Both the position numbers and the translations under genes were made by a program. DNA of 64,000 nucleotides, taken from assembly GCA_902780405.1 (NCBI GenBank), contig CACZFI010000004.1, positions 1 through 64,000 on the forward strand, given 5' to 3'. Below, piece after piece: positions 1 to 7,227 of the stretch; within the stretch, counting starts at the first letter, position 1; every line of letters starts with the position of its first letter. Below the pieces are notes generated by a model. The model worked only from the letters and a program-made list of their open reading frames with translations. It did not search any database and had not been told where the DNA came from. Source of the stretch: an uncultured Lachnospiraceae bacterium (GTDB taxonomy: Bacteria; Bacillota; Clostridia; Lachnospirales; Lachnospiraceae).

Positions 1-381
<381 letters not shown>

Positions 382-465
382 AGTTTGTATGTCCTGAAAA
401 CTCATAGCCTGCTGGCCTTAAGTTTCCTAACTTACTGTTCTGTCGTTTTTCGCGACAGCTTGTAC

Positions 466-494
466 AATATATCACAGCGATTTGGGTATGTCAA
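466..494 (-). promoter_or_regulatory. SigA-type promoter of the rRNA operon
   Basis: On the minus strand TTGACA (494-489) is followed by a 17-bp spacer and TATATT (471-466), so transcription should start near 459, about 78 bases before the mature 16S end. The leader contains a small hairpin, TGTCG/CGACA, at about 440-457. Confidence 0.85.
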
Positions 495-533
495 CAACTA
501 ATTTCAATTTTTTTCAACTTTTTTTCTAAAAAA

Positions 534-566
534 GCTGAGAACCCTTGTAAAATAAGGGTTCTCAGT
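534..566 (-). terminator. Intrinsic terminator of the phospholipid/kinase operon
   Basis: Inverted repeat CTGAGAACCCTT (535-546) / AAGGGTTCTCAG (554-565), followed on the minus strand by GC and six T. The TGA stop of the kinase gene (562-564) lies inside the stem. The terminator separates this operon from the rRNA promoter. Confidence 0.9.
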
Positions 567-2172
567 ACTGAATAATTTCGCATTTCATTGTTCCGATCAA
601 CTGATTGTGCGTTGAATCGTATATTTCAACCTTCTCCGTTTCACTCTCGAATGACTCATCCGATTCGGATCCCATAACGAGGATCACACCCTTGAAATCT
701 TTGTCCACCACACCCAGGATCTTCTCTTCCGTTTTCTTGCCCGGAGTGTGCACCTTGGCTATGAGCGTAACCGTTTCACCTTTCGTCAGTCCACCCACAC
801 GGAAATGGTAGTACCTGTCCTCTCCCGGTGTAAACTTTTTCCTGCTCGTCTGAAAGTCTGTTTCGGATGCATTGATGCGTACACTTTCAAGCCGGATACC
901 GTTGTTGTTTCGTAATACTCTTTTCACTGCAAAGTACCCGGACGGTATCACGATGAATAGGATTGCAACCCAGATCAGGAATCTGCCCAACGTCCGAAGC
1001 GCCTTTTCATTTCTTCGCCGGTGTTCTTTCTTCTTTTCTTTTTCCATACGTAGCTCTGCGGTGGTTTTCACCCGAACCGTCGGCAGTTTATCGGCCGATG
1101 TCAGGATACCGCTTTGCTCGGCATTGGCAAGCATAAAGGAATGGTTTTTCATCGCCAGATCCTTCGCGCCGGCCAGTCTGAGTGCCTGTTTCTTCTTCTG
1201 CGTGACTGTCTGCTCCGCTGCGGAGGTTGTATCCGGTTCGGAGGTGAGTTTTTCCGTAAGCCCCGTTGTCTGCAGATCGCCGTCCATAATATCCTCGGCC
1301 ATCTTCACGACAGAGTCGTAGCGATCCTCCTTCCGGATGCTCATAGCTTTCATGATGGCACGATTCAAAGGATCGGGTATCCTTGCGTTGATCTCCTTCG
1401 GTTCACGCAGTTCATCCGTCTCCACACGACTCGGAGCATCCAGCGGTCTCGTTCCCGTCGTGATGTAGTACAAGGTCGCACCAAGTGCGTAGATATCTGT
1501 CCAGGGTCCCGTTTTGTTACCACTCGCATACTGCTCAAGCGGAGCATATCCGGGTTTCAGAACAATGGTTCCGGACAGGTTCTCGTGTGCCATGTCGTTG
1601 TCCACCACGCCGAAATCAATCAACTTGACTTTCTTGTCATCACAAATAAAGATGCTCTCCGGACTCAGGTCACGATGCACCATCCCGGCACTGTGGATAT
1701 CATTTAAAGCTTCGATGGCGGAGAATGAGACGTGGATCATCATCTCCTCCGACACCTTGCTGTCACACCGTTCCATATACTCCTTGAGAGACAGACCGTT
1801 CAGATACTCCATCACCATGAAGCCTGTATCCCCCTCCTCAAAGTAGTCATAGACGGTTACGATATTATTATTTCCTTTAAACGCAGACAGGCTCCGCGCT
1901 TCCTGCATGAATTTACGGAGTCCGTAATTGTACTCGTTGTTATACGCATCGAGCAGCATGTAGTCCGTCAGACCGTTTGCGCGGTTCACCAATTCCTGCG
2001 GACAATACTCCTTGATCGCCACATCACGGGTCTCTTTTTTATCCCATGCTTTATAGGTGATCTCAAACCCGTTGATTCCGATCAGTGCATTGATCTTGTA
2101 TCGATCACGCAAAACATATCCGAGTCCCAGCCCTATTCCGTTATGTACAGACCTTGCATCACTCACTGACAC
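562..2172 (-). CDS. Membrane-anchored Ser/Thr protein kinase with atypical active site
   Basis: 536 aa. The N-terminal kinase domain (about 25-295) has the VAIK lysine (K54), HRD (166-168), DFG (186-188) and the bacterial GYAPLEQY segment (208-215). A basic linker leads to one membrane segment (about 397-416) and a roughly 115-residue outer domain that I do not recognise; no PASTA repeats are present. Two things are odd. The Gly-rich loop reads IGINGFEITY where relatives have LGEGGFGITY, and the catalytic loop is HRDLSPES, with Ser173 in place of the Mg-binding Asn. Activity may therefore be weak or absent. The GTG start at 2172 has a GGAG site and overlaps the psd stop by 10 bases, so the gene is translationally linked to the phospholipid genes. 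Confidence 0.88.
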   Translation of the reverse strand: MSVSDARSVHNGIGLGLGYVLRDRYKINALIGINGFEITYKAWDKKETRDVAIKEYCPQELVNRANGLTDYMLLDAYNNEYNYGLRKFMQEARSLSAFKGNNNIVTVYDYFEEGDTGFMVMEYLNGLSLKEYMERCDSKVSEEMMIHVSFSAIEALNDIHSAGMVHRDLSPESIFICDDKKVKLIDFGVVDNDMAHENLSGTIVLKPGYAPLEQYASGNKTGPWTDIYALGATLYYITTGTRPLDAPSRVETDELREPKEINARIPDPLNRAIMKAMSIRKEDRYDSVVKMAEDIMDGDLQTTGLTEKLTSEPDTTSAAEQTVTQKKKQALRLAGAKDLAMKNHSFMLANAEQSGILTSADKLPTVRVKTTAELRMEKEKKKEHRRRNEKALRTLGRFLIWVAILFIVIPSGYFAVKRVLRNNNGIRLESVRINASETDFQTSRKKFTPGEDRYYHFRVGGLTKGETVTLIAKVHTPGKKTEEKILGVVDKDFKGVILVMGSESDESFESETEKVEIYDSTHNQLIGTMKCEIIQY

Positions 2173-2978
2173 GCCTCTCCGATTCTTTCGCCCATGCGAA
2201 CAGGAAGTTCCAGATCCGTATCCGCATAAGGAAGCACTCTGTCATCCAGTGTCACGCGATCCTTCTCCACCATAAGGATGATGGTAGAACCGCCGTACTC
2301 AAATCTGCCCTTCTCCGTACCACGAATCACGGTGCACGCATCAGGCCGGTTGTTCACGATTCTGCCCACGAGCATAGCGCCGACTTCCATCTGCAGCAAG
2401 TTGCCGAGACGCTCGGACCGAATCAGGGTATACTCTCTTGTATTTTCGACAAAGACAGGTTCCTTGCGCAGTGCGACCGGGCGCACGGTATGATAGACGC
2501 CCTCGATCCGCCTTGTTGCTGACTTTCTTCCGGATGCGGCATACATATACCTGTGGAAGTGATCCACACAAAGCCGAAAGACCAGGCAGTATCCTCCCTC
2601 ATAGCGCGCAGCCAGTTTTTTGCTGCGCAAAAGGTCGCTCATTTTATATGCGCTTTGCTTTACGGGAACAACCGCATCCTGTCGAATGCGATAAACAGAA
2701 AGCAGACCATCACATGGTGCGACCAGGCAGGACGGATCCATCTCGATCCTGCGCTTGCCGCGTGCGAGCGGTCTGCAAAAGAAATCATTAAAACAGTTGA
2801 TATGATCAAGATCATAATCAGAGACATCGATCCCGGACTTTTTCACAAAAAACGGAATCAATGCCTTCGACGCTTTTGTATCAAGAAGAAACCCACCCAG
2901 TTTTGAAAACGCGGGTGAGATAAGCGGGCGGAGCACAATCCTGCCCGGTATCGTATTGTACAGGAAATCAAGCATCAT
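2163..2978 (-). CDS. psd: Phosphatidylserine decarboxylase proenzyme
   Basis: 271 aa. Converts phosphatidylserine to phosphatidylethanolamine at the membrane. The self-cleavage motif YGGST lies at 228-232, and Ser231 would become the pyruvoyl group. GGST is the variant usual in clostridial and related enzymes rather than the LGST of E. coli. Other family signatures visible are FNDFFCRPL (63-71), the APCDG motif (87-91) and the DHFHRY motif (139-144). It follows pssA, which makes its substrate, with a 9-base gap. AGGAG lies about 12 bases before the first of two adjacent ATG codons, a rather long spacing. Confidence 0.95.
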   Translation of the reverse strand: MMLDFLYNTIPGRIVLRPLISPAFSKLGGFLLDTKASKALIPFFVKKSGIDVSDYDLDHINCFNDFFCRPLARGKRRIEMDPSCLVAPCDGLLSVYRIRQDAVVPVKQSAYKMSDLLRSKKLAARYEGGYCLVFRLCVDHFHRYMYAASGRKSATRRIEGVYHTVRPVALRKEPVFVENTREYTLIRSERLGNLLQMEVGAMLVGRIVNNRPDACTVIRGTEKGRFEYGGSTIILMVEKDRVTLDDRVLPYADTDLELPVRMGERIGEACQ

Positions 2979-2987
2979 AATCGATGA

Positions 2988-3689
2988 TTACTCCTTATAG
3001 TGCAGGAAGGATAAGACCAGAATCACGAATTCCGCAAGTCCTATGCCCACCATGATCCAAACCGCCTTCGCCGAGGGCTTCTTCATCTTGAAACGGGAAA
3101 TGAAAAGAATGCCCATCAAAAGCATGATGCAAAAATAAACGATGGTAAAATCAAATCTGAGTGCAAAATGTAAAAGCAGCACAAAAGGAAATACCAAAGC
3201 TGCGGAGGTAACGGGAAGGCCCGTGAACTCCATGTGTCCCTTCTCAAGTGCTTCATTCTTTCTTTCATCTTCCGTTGCATTGAAGTATGCAAGACGGATC
3301 ATGGCCGCCGTCACGTAAAAGAGCGTGATCGCGCCAAAGATTACCTGATACCAGGCAAGTCCACCGGGGCTGTCCAGGAAGAAAGGACGATCCGGGAATT
3401 TTTCGGATGTACGAAGCATTGCGTTACCGATACAGCCGGGCAGCACGCCAAAGGCTACCAAGTCCGCAAGAGAGTCCACCTGTACACCGAAACGCTTTTC
3501 GAGATCCGTCCGGTTCTTCTTCGTTCGGGCAACGCGACCGTCAAAGGCATCACACAAACCGGAGATCAGCAGGAAAAACATACCGATATAGGGATGCCCG
3601 CTTCCCTGCGTGGCGATGATAACACCGCCCATAGCCGAAAAAAGTGATATATAGGTAAGAATCATCGTATAGTTATAAAACCCGATCAT
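2988..3689 (-). CDS. pssA: CDP-diacylglycerol-serine O-phosphatidyltransferase
   Basis: 233 aa. Makes phosphatidylserine from CDP-diacylglycerol and serine. The CDP-alcohol phosphotransferase signature is visible as DGRVAR...G...DSLAD, with a spacing between AR and G four residues longer than in the B. subtilis enzyme. Several hydrophobic segments fit an integral membrane enzyme. I chose the ATG at 3689 because it overlaps the upstream stop as ATGA and has a GGAG site; a longer open frame reaching 3761 lies inside the upstream gene and is unlikely to be used. Product and neighbour psd together give phosphatidylethanolamine. Confidence 0.93.
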   Translation of the reverse strand: MIGFYNYTMILTYISLFSAMGGVIIATQGSGHPYIGMFFLLISGLCDAFDGRVARTKKNRTDLEKRFGVQVDSLADLVAFGVLPGCIGNAMLRTSEKFPDRPFFLDSPGGLAWYQVIFGAITLFYVTAAMIRLAYFNATEDERKNEALEKGHMEFTGLPVTSAALVFPFVLLLHFALRFDFTIVYFCIMLLMGILFISRFKMKKPSAKAVWIMVGIGLAEFVILVLSFLHYKE

Positions 3690-4729
3690 TTGCTTTCTCC
3701 TTTTTTTCGAAATCGAATTGCGTAACCGACCACCATAATCAGTCCGCTTAAAGCAACACAAAGATAAAAGGACATACCTCTGGACAAAAGCTCCAGCTGT
3801 GTAGCTGCGTTTTGATCCATAATGGCGGAAAGTCCGTCAAGCATCAGATAATCCGCCACGCCCATGGCTCCGGGTATCGGGGCACAGTTTGAGCCAATGG
3901 ATACCCAGCACTGTGTTACCCAGATCCTTCTGGCGCCCGAAAGTGTGCCCTCCGTAGCCAGGTACACAAACATCGCAACCGAGGTAAGCGACACTCTGGA
4001 CAACACATTATAAATATATGCTGCAATCAGTGAACGACGCTTGCCGTACATGATACGCACGCATTCTTTGTAGTCTTCTCTTGCCTTTTCAAGCTTTTTG
4101 ATCCGCTTTTCCGGATGTTTCATCAGTTTGATTCTATGGAGGAAGCCGATAAATTTGGCCGCAACATCAAATATGAGATTGCCCTTCCGAAGCACAAGCA
4201 GGAAGATGACCATCAGTACCAAAACAACCGCCACGCCGATCACGATCAGCAATTTGGAAAGCGGTGAAAATGAAAGTACTGCCGAGGGCATCAGCAAAAA
4301 AGCAACCACGCCGGCCGTAAAAACTGCCAGTGTGTACATCACCAGATTGATCAAAAGCACCACGGTAGACACCGCGCCCGACACACCGTCATGCATCATA
4401 AAAAATGCGCTGGCAGGCTGTCCTCCGCTTGCCGAAGGTGTGATCGCCGAAAAAAACACATCCGCCGATGCGTAAAGCAGACCGCTTTTTGATTGTTGTT
4501 TATATCCCGCACCCCGAAGCAGACTTCGGATCGCGCATGCTTCAAAAAATATAAATCCAAACATGGAAAGCGCTGCCGCTCCCATCACGACAGGATTTGC
4601 ATCCTGAAACGCGATGAGCATATCACCGACAGACAGATCACCGCTCATCTTAAGCACGGCCCATACACACAAAACCGCCATAGCGAGCGAGATAAAGATC
4701 CAGAGGATTCTCTTCTTCTTGTTCTCCAT
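3686..4729 (-). CDS. Flippase-like integral membrane protein (lysyl-PG synthase TM-domain / UPF0104 family)
   Basis: 347 aa with about eight hydrophobic segments, beginning just after a KKKRIL start. It resembles the lysylphosphatidylglycerol synthase transmembrane (flippase) domain alone; there is no soluble aminoacyl-transfer domain, so it should not make lysyl-lipid. The family is thought to move lipids or glycolipids across the membrane. Its position between a PAP2 phosphatase and pssA suggests a role in lipid handling, but the substrate cannot be read from the sequence. The stop overlaps the pssA start by 4 bases. Confidence 0.8.
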   Translation of the reverse strand: MENKKKRILWIFISLAMAVLCVWAVLKMSGDLSVGDMLIAFQDANPVVMGAAALSMFGFIFFEACAIRSLLRGAGYKQQSKSGLLYASADVFFSAITPSASGGQPASAFFMMHDGVSGAVSTVVLLINLVMYTLAVFTAGVVAFLLMPSAVLSFSPLSKLLIVIGVAVVLVLMVIFLLVLRKGNLIFDVAAKFIGFLHRIKLMKHPEKRIKKLEKAREDYKECVRIMYGKRRSLIAAYIYNVLSRVSLTSVAMFVYLATEGTLSGARRIWVTQCWVSIGSNCAPIPGAMGVADYLMLDGLSAIMDQNAATQLELLSRGMSFYLCVALSGLIMVVGYAIRFRKKGESK

Positions 4730-4738
4730 GTCTTTTTC

Positions 4739-5389
4739 CTATTTCATAATCTTGTCCATCACCTTGTAGCCGGCTTCCGCAGCCGCCACTCCGGCAGGAA
4801 TATCCACCACCACATGCTGTTTTAAAAGCACCGTGGAGGCAAACACAAGGACAGACATCACAAACATCACAGGCTTATACCAAAAAGGCACCTTCTTCTT
4901 AAGGTGTTTTGTACTCTTGTAGATCATCCAGCTTTCCAGACAATGAATGGACGGAAAGAGGTTATTCGCCGCATCAGCCTTATAAATAAATCTGGTAAGC
5001 CACTTGGTAAATCCCTTGCCGGAAAGCTCCGGTCCGTCAATCGCAGGCCGCTCCATCTCGGTCGGCACCGCAAGGAAACAACCGAGGGTAATACCCTTGG
5101 CAACCAAATCCGCACCCACCACGCGCTTCAGCGTCTTCTTGTCATCCCGGGCCACAACAATATAACCGACAATCCACTGTACAAAGGCCAGCACGTAGAT
5201 GATGACCATACCCGGTACAAAGGGAAGTTTCTTGTCTAACTTTGTAGTCATATTGTGATACTTGCGGTTCTTGTTGATGACTCTTGTGCCGTTAAACACA
5301 AATGTGTTGAAACCAAATGCAGAAATCAGGGGAAGAACGGCGTGCTTCGGAATGATGCGCCATATCCCGCGAGGTTTTTGTTCTTTCAT
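4739..5389 (-). CDS. PAP2-superfamily membrane phosphatase
   Basis: 216 aa from the ATG at 5389, which follows a GGGAGAG site. Type 2 phosphatidic acid phosphatase features are a PSIH motif in FPSIHCLES and a late H-x3-D motif (HVVVD). The first motif (KX6RP) is poorly conserved; ERP is the nearest match. Several hydrophobic helices surround these motifs. As first gene of a PE-synthesis operon it probably removes phosphate from a lipid or lipid-linked intermediate; the substrate is not predictable. Its arrangement also resembles inositol-phosphorylceramide-synthase-like PAP2 proteins. Confidence 0.8.
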   Translation of the reverse strand: MKEQKPRGIWRIIPKHAVLPLISAFGFNTFVFNGTRVINKNRKYHNMTTKLDKKLPFVPGMVIIYVLAFVQWIVGYIVVARDDKKTLKRVVGADLVAKGITLGCFLAVPTEMERPAIDGPELSGKGFTKWLTRFIYKADAANNLFPSIHCLESWMIYKSTKHLKKKVPFWYKPVMFVMSVLVFASTVLLKQHVVVDIPAGVAAAEAGYKVMDKIMK

Positions 5390-5417
5390 ATGCTCTCCCA
5401 AAATAAACTTTTCGTCT

Positions 5418-5446
5418 ATCATATCATTTTCATGATTCAAGTGCAA
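5418..5446 (-). promoter_or_regulatory. SigA-type promoter of the phospholipid operon
   Basis: Minus strand: TTGCAC (5446-5441), 17-bp spacer, TATGAT (5423-5418). Start expected near 5411, about 22 bases before the PAP2 ATG. Its -35 lies 8 bp from the -35 of the divergent radA promoter. Confidence 0.8.
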
Positions 5447-5454
5447 TATATGGT

Positions 5455-5483
5455 TTGCAATGGACTTCGGTTTCTTCTATAAT
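5455..5483 (+). promoter_or_regulatory. SigA-type promoter of radA
   Basis: TTGCAA (5455-5460), 17-bp spacer, consensus TATAAT (5478-5483). Start expected near 5490, giving a leader of about 20 bases with AAGGAGG at 5497-5503. Confidence 0.85.
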
Positions 5484-5509
5484 AAGAAAGATTGAAAAAG
5501 GAGGCCGAC

Positions 5510-6865
5510 ATGGCAAAAGAGAAACAGGTATTTTTCTGTACGGAATGCGGATTTGAATCCGCAAAATGGCTGGGCCAGTGCCCGGCATGCAAAGCATGGA
5601 ATACATTTTCCGAGGAGCGGATCAAGGTGTCTGCCAAAGGAAGCGCAAAGGCGCTTCGCGATGCGGTCAAACCCACCAGTATCCTCGATGTGAAAACTGC
5701 GGATGAGACCAGGATCAAAACCGGAATCGCCGAGCTCGACCGTGTGCTTGGCGGCGGTATCGTATGCGGATCTCTGGTTTTGGTGGGCGGAGACCCCGGT
5801 ATCGGTAAGTCTACTATCCTTCTGCAAATGTGCCGCAACCTAACGGCACTCGGCACAGAGGTCCTCTATGTATCCGGCGAGGAATCCGCATCCCAGATCA
5901 AGATGCGTGCGGAGCGCCTCGGCTCATTTGACCGGGATATGACCCTGCTCTGCGACAACGATATGGCCAATGTATCCGAAGTGATCGGAAAGAGTCACGC
6001 CTCGGTTGTAGTCATCGACTCCATCCAGACCATGCTCGTGGATGAAATCGGCGGTGCGCCCGGTACCGTCACACAGGTGCGTGAAGTGACCGCACGACTG
6101 ATGCAGCTTGCCAAACAAAACAACACCGCCATCTTCATCGTCGGACATGTGACCAAGGAGGGAACCGTCGCAGGTCCCCGCACGTTGGAACACATGGTGG
6201 ACAGCGTCCTCTACTTCGAGGGCGATGCATCCGGATCTTTCCGCGTCCTTCGCGGTGTGAAGAACCGCTTCGGTTCCACCAACGAAGTCGGCGTTTTCAC
6301 CATGACCGAGCGTGGCCTCGAGGAAGTGGACAACCCTTCTTCCATGATGTTAAACGGAAGACCCAAGGGTGTGTCCGGTTCCGCAGTCATTTCTACCATA
6401 GAAGGAACACGTGCAATCCTGCTTGAACTTCAGGCTTTGGTCACACAGACCAACTTCAATATGCCGCGCCGCACTTCGGTGGGTATCGATTACAATCGCG
6501 TGAACCTCATCATGGCCGTGATGGAAAAGCGCGCCAATATGAACCTCTGGGGTTTTGATGCCTATGTGAGCATCGCCGGCGGCATGCGGATCTCCGATCC
6601 GGCTGCCGACCTGGGTATCGCCTGTGCCATTGCCTCGAGCATGAAAGGGAAAGCCATCCCCGAGGATACGGCCATCATCGGAGAGATTGGTCTGGCCGGA
6701 GAGATCCGCGGTGTCACCAATGTTCTGCAACGCGCAAAAGAAGCTGACAAGATGGGCTTTCACACGCTGATCCTTCCGAGTTCCAACATTGACAAACACG
6801 TTCAAGCACTGGACATCAAGCTGATCGGCGTGTCTTCTCTTTCGGAAGCTCTGTCGCACATTTGA
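5510..6865 (+). CDS. radA: DNA repair protein RadA
   Basis: 451 aa. A RecA-like branch-migration ATPase acting in recombination. It has a four-Cys zinc finger (C10, C13, C24, C27), a Walker A motif GDPGIGKST near residue 95, the RadA-specific KNRFG motif (251-255) and a Lon-protease-like C-terminal domain. I use the ATG at 5510, which follows AAGGAGG at good spacing, over an in-frame TTG at 5492 that overlaps the predicted transcription start. The gene has its own promoter and is probably monocistronic. Confidence 0.97.
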   Translation: MAKEKQVFFCTECGFESAKWLGQCPACKAWNTFSEERIKVSAKGSAKALRDAVKPTSILDVKTADETRIKTGIAELDRVLGGGIVCGSLVLVGGDPGIGKSTILLQMCRNLTALGTEVLYVSGEESASQIKMRAERLGSFDRDMTLLCDNDMANVSEVIGKSHASVVVIDSIQTMLVDEIGGAPGTVTQVREVTARLMQLAKQNNTAIFIVGHVTKEGTVAGPRTLEHMVDSVLYFEGDASGSFRVLRGVKNRFGSTNEVGVFTMTERGLEEVDNPSSMMLNGRPKGVSGSAVISTIEGTRAILLELQALVTQTNFNMPRRTSVGIDYNRVNLIMAVMEKRANMNLWGFDAYVSIAGGMRISDPAADLGIACAIASSMKGKAIPEDTAIIGEIGLAGEIRGVTNVLQRAKEADKMGFHTLILPSSNIDKHVQALDIKLIGVSSLSEALSHI

Positions 6866-6867
6866 TG

Positions 6868-6908
6868 TTGACATAACACACCGTTGGTGCTATCATGCAC
6901 AACGGTGT
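6868..6908 (+). promoter_or_regulatory. Consensus promoter whose -10 is the loop of a palindrome (cbiK riboswitch transcript)
   Basis: TTGACA (6868-6873) begins two bases after the radA stop, followed by a 17-bp spacer and TATCAT (6891-6896). The -10 hexamer is exactly the loop of a near-perfect hairpin: ACACCGTTGGTGC (6878-6890) pairs with GCACAACGGTGT (6897-6908) with one bulged G. The hairpin may serve as the radA terminator (weak T-run, GTTTATAA) or be an operator over the promoter. Confidence 0.75.
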
Positions 6909-6919
6909 TTATAAGTACA

Positions 6920-7213
6920 TAACACTGCACGGTGTCGGAGAAACGTATTCGTTTGCTCCGGTGAAAAGGGAATCAGGTGCAAGGCCTGAGCGAACTCGTC
7001 ACCGTATGCGGGAAGTGTCGGATCAACACGTCACTGGGAAACCGGGAAGGCGATCCTCACGAGGCGGTAAAACGCCATACCGCAAGCCGGGAGACCTGCC
7101 GTGGGAGTGGCACATGAAAACCACGAGTAACTGGTTGTGCGCAGACAGAAGGCAAGTTCTGCTTGTCCTTGTTTGCATGAACCCGTGCCCCGTGCGCGGG
7201 AATTTTATTTTTC
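6920..7213 (+). promoter_or_regulatory. Cobalamin riboswitch with expression platform
   Basis: The B12-box-like core GCCGGGAGACCTGCC (7086-7100) matches the conserved element of adenosylcobalamin riboswitches. Upstream lie AGGGAATCAGGTGCAAGGCC, CACTGGGAAACCGGGAAGGCG and the other expected stems. Outer pairing between about 6925-6930 and 7137-7143 closes the aptamer. A candidate anti-structure GCAGA/TCTGC (7141-7162) precedes a terminator hairpin at 7182-7213. Corrinoid binding should favour termination before the lipoprotein gene. Class and boundaries are by eye. Confidence 0.9.
7182..7213 (+). terminator. Riboswitch-controlled transcription terminator
   Basis: CCCGTGC / GCGCGGG stem (one G-U pair) followed by AATTTTATTTTT and, immediately after, the AAAGGAG ribosome site of the downstream gene. 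Confidence 0.85.
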
Positions 7214-7227
7214 AAAGGAGTTTTGTT

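Noticed and set aside
6895-7227. N-terminal extension of the CbiK-like protein
   Set aside because: This part is the cobalamin riboswitch and terminator; the ATG at 7228 has the ribosome site and starts a lipoprotein signal.
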